From the NCBI GenBank assembly GCA_002429085.1, contig DIYR01000143.1, positions 1 through 45,576 on the forward strand: a stretch of DNA of 45,576 bases. Direction: 5' to 3'. The stretch's first letter is position 1; every line of letters starts with the position of its first letter. Made by a program: the position numbers and the translations under genes. Source of the stretch: Flavobacteriales bacterium UBA6049. GTDB taxonomy: Bacteria; Bacteroidota; Bacteroidia; Flavobacteriales_G; Salibacteraceae. Shown in pieces: positions 32,256 to 40,686 of the stretch. Below the pieces are notes generated by a model. That model searched no databases. It was not told the origin of the DNA and saw only the letters and a program-made list of their open reading frames with translations.

Positions 32256-34307
32256 TTATTTTTTGTTCCACTTCAAAACTTTGTCTTCTTGCATTAACTT
32301 AATGAAATATGTCCCTGGTTTCAATTGGGAGATATCTAGCTCTCTAGTATTCAAAAGTGATTTGACAAATACCACTTTACCACTCACATCTTGCACAACA
32401 ATTTCACCGCTAATAGGAGATGAAAAGTTTAGAGTGTTTTCTGCTGGATTAGGAAAAACGAAAAGCTCGTTTCCAGACAAACTTATGATCCCTACTGAAC
32501 AATCTATTGATTCAATAATAATAGTATCTGAAGTAACACAGCCATTTGTATCTGTTACCTGAGTCCAAATCTCATTCTGTGTATTAGGCGCCAAGAAACC
32601 TATTTCTATTTGTTGAGTTATTTCACCTGTTGACCACAAATAGCTAGCACCACTATTTTGAGCATCTAATATTAGCGTAGAATCTGAACAGATTTCTATG
32701 GTTTCTTCAAAAACTAATGTAGGTAACATATTGAAGCTTACTGATACTGAATCAGAAGCTTCGCATCCCTCTGTGTTTAAAACAGTAACTGAAACCCCAC
32801 TTGCACTCACAACTTCAATTTGAGGAGTTATTTCTCCTGTAGACCATACTATTGAAGAATACATTCCAGAAACAGACAAAACTGCTGTATCTAATTCACA
32901 CAGGTTAGTATCTCCTACAATATCAATAGTGGGAACAGGAACATCAGAAACCACTATGGAATCCTCACCGACATAATTTCCAATTGTAACAGTTACAAAA
33001 TAGGTTCCTGCCACCACAACATCAATTGATGGGTTGGTAGACCCTGTACTCCAAGAATAAGTATCGAATAATTGCACCGTGGATAATGAAGTAGTCTCAT
33101 TCTCACATTTAGATGTATTACCAACAATTATTTGATTCATATCTAATGGATACACCATAACTGGAATCACAGTACTTACTGTATCTGGATTAGAAGCATC
33201 ATCAAATGCTTCTAACTCAAATAGAGACAATCCTACATTAGAAACATCTGGAGAAAAAGTGCCTTGTATATCTGATTGAACTCCATTCGGTTGAATAGAC
33301 ACATTACCATTAGATGGCACTGATATAACTTGTGCTACTGTTGACTGACCTTGCTCAGGAGCTAAAAAACTAAAGTCGAAATCAAAAGTATCTCCAATGA
33401 ACATATATACCGTATCACAAGGTAATTGCCCTACTAATACAGGTGGTATATTTTGATTTCCACATACATTAAAATACATAGATTGATCATCTAACCATGA
33501 AACCCCATCACTGTTATTAAATGGACCATCATAACTAGAACCGGGTGTATTAAAACGACCAAACTGAACAAAATTAATGTTGTCTCCTTTGTTTGCACCA
33601 ACAGTAGCTGGAATTCCTCCAAAGCCATTAACCCCACCAGAGGCCCCTCCCGTGGTCCACTGCATGTCCTTATAACAGAATGCTACATTATTACCAGACG
33701 GAAGAATTGGATCATTTCCATCGGTAATTACTAGCTGAAATGAATTACGCTTGTCATGTTGCTGATTGTAGTAACCTACATCTTTCCAATTTACGATCAA
33801 AGATGAATTGGTCAATTTATATACTACCTCTCCTCCATTATTCCGAGTATCTACATCACCCCAAAAAGGAGCTATCATTACATATTGATCAGAAGGAAAG
33901 GCAACCCCACTAAAAGTTGGATAAGAACCTCCAAACGAAACATTACCGTTATTATTTATGTAAACAGTATCGTACTGAGTTCCATAAAAACAAAAACTAA
34001 ACGGAATTGCCAATGTTAATGATGGTGTATCATCCGAAGGAGGAATTGCCTGAATATAAGTTGCATCAGGTTCAATGTAGCAACCACACCCCCCTCCTGT
34101 TCTAGCAGATCTAGAAGATGATTCTGGCTCGTAATAATCATTTGCCATTATAGCATCATCAATTACTTGAACATTAGTTAGTTGATCATAATATCCGTTT
34201 AACTTAAGGTTATCATATTCTTGTGATGATATAAGCTGCTGAGAATTAGCATTAAAACAGATTAAAAAAATCAATGAGAGGGGGAATAAAAATCTCACTT
34301 GTGTCAT
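32256..34307 (-). CDS. Nidogen-domain surface protein with T9SS type A sorting domain
   Basis: A 683-residue exported protein, starting at ATG 34305-34307 (MTQVRFLFPLSLIFLICFNA); a TTG 36 bases upstream is less likely because the ATG start matches the paralog exactly. After the signal peptide comes a NIDO domain (FSFCFYGTQYDTVYINNNGN, MIAPFWGDVDTRNNGGEVVY). Three Ig-like repeats with WSTGxxT cores follow. The C-terminal ~75 residues form a T9SS type A tail (ELFVFPNPAENTLNFSSPIS, ending LKPGTYFIKLMQEDKVLKW). The N-terminal half is close to the downstream neighbour at 29671-32178, but the repeat number and the sorting signal differ. Confidence 0.9.
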   Translation of the reverse strand: MTQVRFLFPLSLIFLICFNANSQQLISSQEYDNLKLNGYYDQLTNVQVIDDAIMANDYYEPESSSRSARTGGGCGCYIEPDATYIQAIPPSDDTPSLTLAIPFSFCFYGTQYDTVYINNNGNVSFGGSYPTFSGVAFPSDQYVMIAPFWGDVDTRNNGGEVVYKLTNSSLIVNWKDVGYYNQQHDKRNSFQLVITDGNDPILPSGNNVAFCYKDMQWTTGGASGGVNGFGGIPATVGANKGDNINFVQFGRFNTPGSSYDGPFNNSDGVSWLDDQSMYFNVCGNQNIPPVLVGQLPCDTVYMFIGDTFDFDFSFLAPEQGQSTVAQVISVPSNGNVSIQPNGVQSDIQGTFSPDVSNVGLSLFELEAFDDASNPDTVSTVIPVMVYPLDMNQIIVGNTSKCENETTSLSTVQLFDTYSWSTGSTNPSIDVVVAGTYFVTVTIGNYVGEDSIVVSDVPVPTIDIVGDTNLCELDTAVLSVSGMYSSIVWSTGEITPQIEVVSASGVSVTVLNTEGCEASDSVSVSFNMLPTLVFEETIEICSDSTLILDAQNSGASYLWSTGEITQQIEIGFLAPNTQNEIWTQVTDTNGCVTSDTIIIESIDCSVGIISLSGNELFVFPNPAENTLNFSSPISGEIVVQDVSGKVVFVKSLLNTRELDISQLKPGTYFIKLMQEDKVLKWNKK

Positions 34308-34372
34308 GATAATTACTAGATATAGTGTTTGGTTCCTAAACAAATAGACGAAAACTTTTCACTTTGGGATGG
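34200..34372. repeat. Duplicated signal-peptide and upstream region, copy 2
   Basis: Counterpart of 32071-32243, the same length and without gaps. It covers the start of the second nidogen-domain gene and its upstream region up to the shared gggatgg. Confidence 0.85.
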
Positions 34373-34718
34373 TTCGTTTAAATTTAATTTCTGAGCTACC
34401 TTTCATTCAGTTGTAGATTATAACTTATTCCATTTTTATCAAAAACCAAGGTATTCTTTACGTCCAACATTTTAAAATGCAATTATACCATCGTCCTAAG
34501 GAACTAGAAAAATAAAAGAACTCTAAACTCTCATACCTATTCTACTCTTGAATAGGTAATAGTAAACTCCAATCTGAAGTGATATCAGCTCTTAAGATCC
34601 ATTGTTTCACTCACACGCATTTATTGCATTTTCTAAAAAGATAACTGTGCAAAATAGTCGCCAAAACAAATTCTATAATTCACTTTGTTACTAAAGGTTC
34701 ATTTCTATCCGATCGACT
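34373..34718. other. Intergenic region before thrS
   Basis: This A/T-rich stretch between divergent genes holds no ORF I can support. The only structure seen is a 9-bp hairpin (34534-34542 tacctattc with 34550-34558 gaataggta, 7-base loop). It lies upstream of the likely thrS promoter and so is not in the thrS leader. Confidence 0.6.
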
Positions 34719-34726
34719 TATATTTG
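34719..34726 (+). promoter_or_regulatory. Putative -7 element of the thrS operon
   Basis: TATATTTG matches TAnnTTTG and ends 8 bases before the thrS ATG, implying a very short or absent leader. Confidence 0.6.
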
Positions 34727-34734
34727 CAGGCTTT

Positions 34735-36690
34735 ATGAGTAACGTAGAAAACATTCAGATTACACTTCCTGATGGTAGCGTGCGCGAGTATCCCCGTGGC
34801 ACATCATCAATGGAAGTAGCCAAGAGCATTAGCGAAGGATTAGCGCGAAACGTTCTCTCGGCCAAAGTAAATGGTGCAGTTTGGGATGCAAACCGTCCAA
34901 TTGAAACGGATGCTACGCTTGCGTTACTCACCTGGGACAACGATGAAGGTAAAGAAACTATGTGGCACTCTTCTGCTCACCTGATGGCAGAAGCATTAGA
35001 AGAGTTACATCCTGGCGTTAAATTTGGAATCGGGCCTCCCATAGAGAACGGTTTCTACTATGATGTAGATTTTGGAGATACACACTTCTCTTCTGACGAT
35101 TTTGCTAAAATCGAAAAGAAGATGAAGGATCTTGCTTCTCAGAAAAATGAATACAAACGTACTGAGGTTAGCAAAGCTGATGCTGTTAAGTATTTCCAAG
35201 AAAAAGGTGATCACTACAAACTAGATCTTATAAACGATTTAGAAGATGGAAGCATCACCTTCTATCAGCAAGGAAACTTTACAGACTTGTGTAGAGGACC
35301 ACATATACCTAATACCGGCTATATTAAAGCAATTAAATTGTTAAGTACAGCTGGTGCATATTGGCGTGGCGATGAAACCAAGCCAATGCTCACTCGTATT
35401 TACGGTGTTACTTTCCCTAAGAAAAAGATGCTCGATGAGTATTTATTTCAATTGGAAGAAGCAAAAAAACGTGATCATCGTAAGCTCGGTAAAGAGCTTG
35501 GTTTGTTTACGTTTAGTGAGCGAGTAGGTCAAGGGCTACCTCTATGGTTACCAAAAGGTGCAGCTTTAAGAGATAGATTAGAACGTTTCTTAAAAGAAGC
35601 TCAGAAAAAAGCTGGCTATGAATCTGTTATCACTCCTCATATTGCACACAAAGACTTATACGTTTGCAGTGGTCACTATGAAAAGTACGGTGAAGATTCA
35701 TTCAGACCAATTACTACTCCGCACGAAGGGGAAGAGTTCATGTTGAAACCTATGAACTGTCCTCATCACTGTGAGATTTTTAAAGCAGAACCTCGCTCAT
35801 ACAAAGATTTACCAGTTCGTTTTGCAGAATTTGGTACTGTATACCGTTACGAACAGAGTGGTGAGTTACATGGCTTAACTCGTGTACGTGGATTTACACA
35901 AGATGATGCTCACATCTTCTGCATGCCCGAGCAAGTAAAAGATGAATTCAAGAAAGTAATCGATCTTGTAATGTACATCTTTAAAACACTTGATTTTAAA
36001 GAGTTTATTGCACAAGTAAGTCTACGTGACCCAGAAAACCCTGCTAAGTATATTGGCGACCCAGAAAATTGGGAAAAGGCTGAAAGTGCCATTAAAGAGG
36101 CTGCCGAAGAGAAAGGATTACCACTGGTAATAGAATATGGTGAGGCTGCATTTTATGGTCCAAAACTTGATTTTATGGTTCGTGATGCTATTGGAAGAAA
36201 ATGGCAACTGGGTACCATTCAACTAGATTATAATCTTCCAGAAAGATTTGAACTAGAATATACAGGAAGTGATAATAAAAAGCACAGACCTGTTATGATT
36301 CATCGTGCACCATTTGGTAGCATGGAAAGATTCGTAGCTGTATTAACTGAGCACTGCGGAGGTAATTTCCCAATGTGGTTAACTCCTGAGCAAGTGGTAA
36401 TTCTTCCACTATCTGAGAAATATAATCAGAATGCAAAGGAGCTTTCAGATGTGCTAAATAATTCCGATATTCGCGCCCTTGTTGACGACCGCAACGAAAA
36501 GATTGGTAGGAAGATACGAGACAATGAAGTCAAAAAAGTACCTTTCATGCTCATCTTGGGCGAGCAAGAGATAGAACAAGGAACTGTATCGGTACGTAGA
36601 CACGGACACGGTGATCTTGGATCTATGTCTGTTGACGCATTTACAAAACTTATTCAGGATTTAGTTTCTGAAGAAGTGGGAACATTTTAA
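34735..36690 (+). CDS. thrS: Threonyl-tRNA synthetase
   Basis: Class II synthetase that charges tRNA-Thr. The 651 residues are of normal length. The domains in order are TGS (residues 1-62), the editing domain with its HxxxH motif in WHSSAHLMAEALEE and CRGPHIPNTG, the catalytic core with motif 2 (RFAEFGTVYRYEQSGELHGL), the zinc ligand Cys in MNCPHHCEIF and motif 3 with IHRAPFGSMERFVAVLTEHC, and the anticodon-binding domain from about residue 555 (VVILPLSEKYNQNAKELSD). It is the first gene of thrS-infC-rpmI-rplT, a common bacterial order. The short promoter-to-start distance excludes a long T-box or operator leader of its own. Confidence 0.98.
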   Translation: MSNVENIQITLPDGSVREYPRGTSSMEVAKSISEGLARNVLSAKVNGAVWDANRPIETDATLALLTWDNDEGKETMWHSSAHLMAEALEELHPGVKFGIGPPIENGFYYDVDFGDTHFSSDDFAKIEKKMKDLASQKNEYKRTEVSKADAVKYFQEKGDHYKLDLINDLEDGSITFYQQGNFTDLCRGPHIPNTGYIKAIKLLSTAGAYWRGDETKPMLTRIYGVTFPKKKMLDEYLFQLEEAKKRDHRKLGKELGLFTFSERVGQGLPLWLPKGAALRDRLERFLKEAQKKAGYESVITPHIAHKDLYVCSGHYEKYGEDSFRPITTPHEGEEFMLKPMNCPHHCEIFKAEPRSYKDLPVRFAEFGTVYRYEQSGELHGLTRVRGFTQDDAHIFCMPEQVKDEFKKVIDLVMYIFKTLDFKEFIAQVSLRDPENPAKYIGDPENWEKAESAIKEAAEEKGLPLVIEYGEAAFYGPKLDFMVRDAIGRKWQLGTIQLDYNLPERFELEYTGSDNKKHRPVMIHRAPFGSMERFVAVLTEHCGGNFPMWLTPEQVVILPLSEKYNQNAKELSDVLNNSDIRALVDDRNEKIGRKIRDNEVKKVPFMLILGEQEIEQGTVSVRRHGHGDLGSMSVDAFTKLIQDLVSEEVGTF

Positions 36691-36710
36691 AGTAATTAAA
36701 GAAGCAGAAT

Positions 36711-37265
36711 TTGGCAATTAGGAGAAGAAAAAGACCGGTGAGAGTCGTAAAAGAAGACCCTCACAGAATTAATCGTAAAATACAAGCTGACCCAATTCGT
36801 GTGGTTGGTGAAAACGTTGAACCAGGTGTTCGCTCATTGAGAGAAGCTCTTACAATGGCAGAAGAACTTGGTCTAGATTTGGTAGAGATTTCTCCAAAAG
36901 CTGATCCTCCTGTTTGTAAGATTATTGATTACAAAAAGTTCCTATACGAACAGAAGAAGAAGCAGAAGGAAATAAAATCTAAAGCTCAAAAAGTGGTAAT
37001 CAAAGAGATTCGTTTTGGACCTCAAACCGATGAACACGATTACGAATTCAAGAAGAAACATGCAGAAAAATTCTTGAAAGAAGGGGCTAAGATCAAAGCT
37101 TACGTATTCTTCAAAGGACGTTCTATCTTATTCAAAGATCAGGGGCAGTTAATTTTATTAAGGTTAGCTACTGAATTAGAAGAATTGGGGACGGTAGAAC
37201 AAATGCCTAAAATGGAAGGTAAACGTATGATTATGTTTATTGCTCCAAAGAAGGCTAAGAAATAG
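36711..37265 (+). CDS. infC: Translation initiation factor IF-3 (non-ATG start)
   Basis: Binds the 30S subunit and checks the start codon and initiator tRNA. The protein of 184 residues has both IF3 domains: the N-terminal domain (RINRKIQADPIRVVGENVEP, REALTMAEELGLDLVEISPK), the DYKKFLYEQKKKQKE linker and the C-terminal domain (EIRFGPQTDEHDYEFKKKHA, EGAKIKAYVFFKGRS). No ATG precedes the conserved N-terminus. TTG 36711 is the likely start and ATT 36717 the alternative. Rare starts in infC are known from E. coli (AUU), where IF3 represses its own synthesis, so a similar loop is plausible here. It lies 20 bases after thrS. Confidence 0.96.
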   Translation: MAIRRRKRPVRVVKEDPHRINRKIQADPIRVVGENVEPGVRSLREALTMAEELGLDLVEISPKADPPVCKIIDYKKFLYEQKKKQKEIKSKAQKVVIKEIRFGPQTDEHDYEFKKKHAEKFLKEGAKIKAYVFFKGRSILFKDQGQLILLRLATELEELGTVEQMPKMEGKRMIMFIAPKKAKK

Positions 37266-37301
37266 CAAATCAACACAGTTAGCATAAAGGAATAGTTTAT
37301 T

Positions 37302-37496
37302 ATGCCAAAGATGAAAACAAACTCTAGTGCCAAAAAGCGTTTTAAGCTTACTGGAACTGGAAAGATTAAAAGAAAACACGCTTTTAAATCTCACATCCTT
37401 ACAAAAAAGGAAACGAAACAAAAGCGTAATCTGACTCAAGCAACCTTGGTTCATAAGTCAGATGAAAAGAACATCAAACACTTGTTACGTATCTAA
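37302..37496 (+). CDS. rpmI: 50S ribosomal protein L35
   Basis: A 64-residue basic protein with the L35 signature PKMKTNSSAKKRFKLTGTGK followed by KRKHAFKSHILTKK; the C-terminal region matches the family. It starts at ATG 37302, 36 bases after infC. The next gene is rplT, so the usual infC-rpmI-rplT order is kept. Confidence 0.97.
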   Translation: MPKMKTNSSAKKRFKLTGTGKIKRKHAFKSHILTKKETKQKRNLTQATLVHKSDEKNIKHLLRI

Positions 37497-37526
37497 TTAC
37501 GTAACTGGTTTATTCAGTTTAACCCG

Positions 37527-37569
37527 GCATTGAGCCTTTAAAGAACTCTTTAATGAGTCGCTTTATGCC
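37527..37569 (+). promoter_or_regulatory. Possible structured leader between rpmI and rplT
   Basis: The 5-bp ends ggcat / atgcc close a region that contains the self-complementary ttaaagaactctttaa (37538-37553). L20 regulates its operon through RNA structures in other bacteria; whether this one does is speculative. Confidence 0.3.
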
Positions 37570-37587
37570 AAAAAAACAATTTTAGAA

Positions 37588-37932
37588 ATGCCTAGATCAG
37601 TAAATAGTGTAGCTTCTAGAGCTAAGAGAAAAAAGATGATGAAAGAGGCCAAAGGTTACTTTGGTCGCAGAAAAAATGTATGGACAGTATCCAAAAATGC
37701 CGTTGAAAAAGGTTGGGAATACGCATACGTTGGTAGAAAACAAAAGAAAAGAAACTTTCGTAGTCTTTGGATTCAGCGTATTAATGCAGCTGTAAGAGAA
37801 GAAGGAATGTCTTACTCTGAATTTATGGGTAAGTTATCGAAGTCTGATATCAAGTTAAACCGTAAGGTTTTAGCTGATTTAGCTTTGAATCACCCAGAAG
37901 CATTTAAAGCTGTAGTAGCGAAAGTAAAATAA
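37588..37932 (+). CDS. rplT: 50S ribosomal protein L20
   Basis: A 114-residue early-assembly 23S rRNA-binding protein. The basic N-terminal arm (PRSVNSVASRAKRKKMMKEA, KGYFGRRKNVW) and the globular part (RNFRSLWIQRINAAVREEGM) are typical; the length is normal. ATG at 37588, 91 bases after rpmI. The strong terminator after it ends the thrS-infC-rpmI-rplT operon. Confidence 0.98.
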   Translation: MPRSVNSVASRAKRKKMMKEAKGYFGRRKNVWTVSKNAVEKGWEYAYVGRKQKKRNFRSLWIQRINAAVREEGMSYSEFMGKLSKSDIKLNRKVLADLALNHPEAFKAVVAKVK

Positions 37933-37954
37933 GAAGTCTTATTTGTGTTGATAT

Positions 37955-37984
37955 AAAAAAGGGAAGCAGTTGCTTCCCTTTTTT
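37955..37984. terminator. Strong bidirectional terminator
   Basis: The 14-bp stem aaaaaagggaagca / tgcttccctttttt is symmetric, so it can end both rplT (plus) and the TPR lipoprotein gene (minus). Confidence 0.93.
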
Positions 37985-37996
37985 TGTTCGTATGTG

Positions 37997-39022
37997 TTAG
38001 TTCGTCTGTTCCAGTATTCTGCTTTTTCCTTCAGCTGCCAGGTCATACTCCGGGCTAAGCACTAACGCTTGATCAAAGTCCGCCATTGCACTCCTCATAT
38101 CTCCCATTCTCTCATATGCCAACCCTCGGTTATAAAATGCTTTATGGTTTAGTTGATTTACACCTACAACCCTTGTAAACTCATATACAGCACTATCATA
38201 TTTCTGCAAGTATTCTAAATAGATATAGCCTCTATTATAGTATGCATTGTAAAACGATGGATTGTGCCTAGCTATCTGAGAGTATAAATTTAATGCCTCA
38301 CGATAAGCTCCTTTTTCCTGAACGTAATAACCTTTATTGTACAAAGCTTCATATTTCGTACTATCTACTCTTATTGCATTATCATAATAGTATGTCGTTA
38401 GTTCATGATCAGCCATTGCACCAAGCAACCCTAGTTCTATCCAAGCTTCGTAGTAGTCATTATTTTGCTCTGTAGCAGTACTAAAACTGCTAATAGCAGC
38501 AGGATAATCCTCTGTTTCTTTGTATATAAGACCTTTTAAATAGTATCCCTCTGCCAAATACTTATCCTCACGAAGTGCATCGTTTACAAAACCAAATGCA
38601 CGCTCATAGCTCTGAATAATAAACGCTATCCAGCCTAGCCTCATAAAAGCTTGAGTATTGTCTTTATCTACTTTCAATGCATTTTCTGCCTCCACTTTAG
38701 CACCCGCCATGTTCTTCAAGTTGTAATAGATGTCAGATTTCTTCAGATAGTATTCTACATTCATTGAATCAGCTGCAATTGCCCTATCTAACTCTAACAA
38801 TGCCTCTTCTGGTTGAATTTGGCGAACGTAGATCATTGCCTTTTTATAGTATAATTCAGGATTAGAAGGATCCTCCTTTATCTCTTGATTTACAATTGAA
38901 ATCGAATCTTTTGCCTCTTCAATAACTACTCCACTCTTTAGAGATTCTGAATCTTTCTCAGTATCTGATCCACAACTATACAATGCTACAATAGCCAGGA
39001 TTAACAAACCATATTTTATCAT
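37997..39022 (-). CDS. TPR-repeat lipoprotein
   Basis: A 341-residue protein with a type II signal peptide (MIKYGLLILAIVALYSC); Cys17 is the probable lipid-bearing residue. ATG 39020-39022 is chosen because the upstream TTG would lengthen the signal by eight residues and overlap the recA terminator. The mature part consists almost wholly of about eight TPR units, for example YYKKAMIYVRQIQPEEALLE, EALLELDRAIAADSMNVEYY, AFYNRGLAYERMGDMRSAMA. It should form a superhelical scaffold at the periplasmic side of a membrane; partners are unknown. Confidence 0.88.
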   Translation of the reverse strand: MIKYGLLILAIVALYSCGSDTEKDSESLKSGVVIEEAKDSISIVNQEIKEDPSNPELYYKKAMIYVRQIQPEEALLELDRAIAADSMNVEYYLKKSDIYYNLKNMAGAKVEAENALKVDKDNTQAFMRLGWIAFIIQSYERAFGFVNDALREDKYLAEGYYLKGLIYKETEDYPAAISSFSTATEQNNDYYEAWIELGLLGAMADHELTTYYYDNAIRVDSTKYEALYNKGYYVQEKGAYREALNLYSQIARHNPSFYNAYYNRGYIYLEYLQKYDSAVYEFTRVVGVNQLNHKAFYNRGLAYERMGDMRSAMADFDQALVLSPEYDLAAEGKSRILEQTN

Positions 39023-39037
39023 GATCGCAAAATAAGA

Positions 39038-39067
39038 AAAGCCCAACTACAGTTGTAATTGGGCTTT
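39038..39067 (-). terminator. Terminator of recA
   Basis: A 9-bp stem (aaagcccaa / ttgggcttt) with an inner tac/gta pair is followed on the minus strand by TTCTTATTTT, 28 bases after the recA stop. Confidence 0.85.
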
Positions 39068-39094
39068 AGAATACGGTAAAAATTTAACGGTCTT

Positions 39095-40105
39095 TTAAGC
39101 AGCTGGATTCTCAATAGCTGCTTTGATTTTTTCTTCTAACTCTTCTGATAATTCAGGGTTATCTGCCAATAACTGTTTTACAGCATCTCGACCTTGACCT
39201 AATTTAGTTTCACCATAACTAAACCAACTTCCAGATTTCTTGATAATTCCTTTATCTACTCCAAGATCTATTATTTCCCCTGTTTTAGAAATGCCTTCTC
39301 CATACATGATATCAAATTCAGCTTTTCTAAATGGAGGAGCGACCTTGTTCTTCACGATCTTCACCCTAGTATTATTACCTATCACCTCATCACCACTCTT
39401 AATCTGACCAGCACGTCTTATATCTACACGAACAGAAGCATAGAATTTAAGAGCATTACCACCAGTTGTAGTTTCAGGATTACCAAACATCACCCCAATT
39501 TTTTCACGTAATTGATTAATGAAAATTGCCGTACACTGCGTTCTAGAAATACTTGCTGTTAGCTTACGTAAAGCTTGGGACATCAATCTGGCTTGTAAAC
39601 CAACTTTTGAGTCTCCCATCTCACCTTCAATTTCAGCTCTTGGAGTTAGAGCAGCAACAGAGTCAACTACTAATAAGTCAATTGCTCCTGAACGAATTAA
39701 GTTATCAGCAATTTCTAAGGCTTGTTCACCATTATCTGGTTGAGATATCAATAAATTCTCTGTATCAACACCCAATGCTTCTGCATAAAAACGATCAAAA
39801 GCATGTTCAGCATCAATAATGGCCGCAATTCCTCCCTGTTTTTGAACTTCAGCAATCGCATGAATAGCTAAAGTTGTCTTACCTGAAGATTCTGGACCGT
39901 AAATTTCAACAATTCTTCCACGAGGATAACCTCCTACGCCCAAAGCCAAATCCACCGTAATTGAACCTGATGGAATTACTTCTATCTTTTCAACGGCCTC
40001 ATCGCCCATCTTCATTACGGCACCTTTTCCGTATGTTTTCTCCATACGATCCATGGTCATTTGGAGCGCCTTCAATTTATCTTTAGATACTTCTTTCTTG
40101 GACAT
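39095..40105 (-). CDS. recA: Recombinase RecA
   Basis: ATP-dependent strand exchange protein and SOS co-protease. 336 residues, slightly shorter than E. coli RecA because of the C-terminal tail. Walker A is GPESSGKTT at ~70-78, with the conserved LALGVGGYPRGRIVEIYGPE before it. Walker B is in LLVVDSVAALTPRAEIEGEM. The L2 loop region (FINQLREKIGVMFGNPETTTGG) and KNKVAPPFRKAEFDIMYGEG are intact. ATG at 40103-40105; a TAnnTTTG element lies 29 bases upstream. Confidence 0.98.
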   Translation of the reverse strand: MSKKEVSKDKLKALQMTMDRMEKTYGKGAVMKMGDEAVEKIEVIPSGSITVDLALGVGGYPRGRIVEIYGPESSGKTTLAIHAIAEVQKQGGIAAIIDAEHAFDRFYAEALGVDTENLLISQPDNGEQALEIADNLIRSGAIDLLVVDSVAALTPRAEIEGEMGDSKVGLQARLMSQALRKLTASISRTQCTAIFINQLREKIGVMFGNPETTTGGNALKFYASVRVDIRRAGQIKSGDEVIGNNTRVKIVKNKVAPPFRKAEFDIMYGEGISKTGEIIDLGVDKGIIKKSGSWFSYGETKLGQGRDAVKQLLADNPELSEELEEKIKAAIENPAA

Positions 40106-40133
40106 AGTGTTTCTTTTTTCCTGAATTGCTCAG

Positions 40134-40141
40134 CAAATGTA
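40134..40141 (-). promoter_or_regulatory. Putative -7 element of recA
   Basis: The minus strand reads TACATTTG (TAnnTTTG). I found no recognisable LexA-box palindrome next to it. Confidence 0.55.
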
Positions 40142-40150
40142 ACTGAACAA

Positions 40151-40169
40151 ACCGTAATGAATTTACGGT
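40151..40169 (-). terminator. Weak terminator of bcp
   Basis: A 7-bp stem (accgtaa / ttacggt) with a 5-base loop is followed by only TTTGTT on the minus strand. It lies between bcp and the recA promoter. Confidence 0.4.
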
Positions 40170-40182
40170 AAATAAAAAGGCG

Positions 40183-40638
40183 TTAAGCTTCTAGAATTTG
40201 AGTCGTATGATCTTTGGTCTTCACTTTTTTAATCACCTTATCAATAATTCCATCTTCATTGATAACGAACGTAGTTCTATGAATACCATCATACTCTTTA
40301 CCCATAAATTTTTTCGGTCCCCACACCCCAAATGCCTGAATCAACTCTTTTTCAGTGTCAGCAATAAGAGGAAACGGTAATTCGTACTTTGTAATGAATT
40401 TTTGATGTTTCATTTCAGTATCTGCTGAAACACCAATAACCTCATATCCAGCGGATTTTAGTTCAGCATCATTATCTCTCAAATTACATGCTTGAGCTGT
40501 ACATCCAGGTGTATCATCTTTAGGGTAGAAATACAACACTACCTTTTTCCCCTTGTAATCTGCAAGCTTAATACTATTTCCGTTCTGGTCTTTTCCTTCG
40601 AATTGTGGTGCAGCTTGCCCCTCTTCTAGCATATTCAT
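40183..40638 (-). CDS. bcp: Thioredoxin-dependent thiol peroxidase (BCP/PrxQ)
   Basis: Reduces hydroperoxides with electrons from thioredoxin. The preferred start is ATG 40636-40638 (MNMLEEGQAAPQFEGKDQNG, 151 residues), which matches family N-termini; ATG 40632 (MLEEGQ) is equally possible, and a TTG further upstream is unlikely. The peroxidatic Cys46 lies in YPKDDTPGCTAQACNLRDND and the resolving Cys51 five residues later, the atypical 2-Cys arrangement of BCP. The Arg pair partner is in IHRTTFVINEDG. The gene follows namZ by 48 bases on the same strand and may be cotranscribed. Confidence 0.95.
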   Translation of the reverse strand: MNMLEEGQAAPQFEGKDQNGNSIKLADYKGKKVVLYFYPKDDTPGCTAQACNLRDNDAELKSAGYEVIGVSADTEMKHQKFITKYELPFPLIADTEKELIQAFGVWGPKKFMGKEYDGIHRTTFVINEDGIIDKVIKKVKTKDHTTQILEA

Positions 40639-40686
40639 AATGAGTCGTTTTTTGAAATTTATAGGGTTAAACAATTAGAGTACCTA

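Noticed and set aside
29671..34343. Ig-like repeats as a DNA-level tandem repeat or recombination cassette
   Set aside because: The repeats are similar only at protein level; no long DNA identity is visible apart from the 173-base duplicated 5' block.
34500..34560. Hairpin before thrS as a T-box or ThrS-type operator
   Set aside because: The likely promoter at 34719-34726 is downstream of it, so it would not be in the thrS mRNA; no T-box motif is visible.
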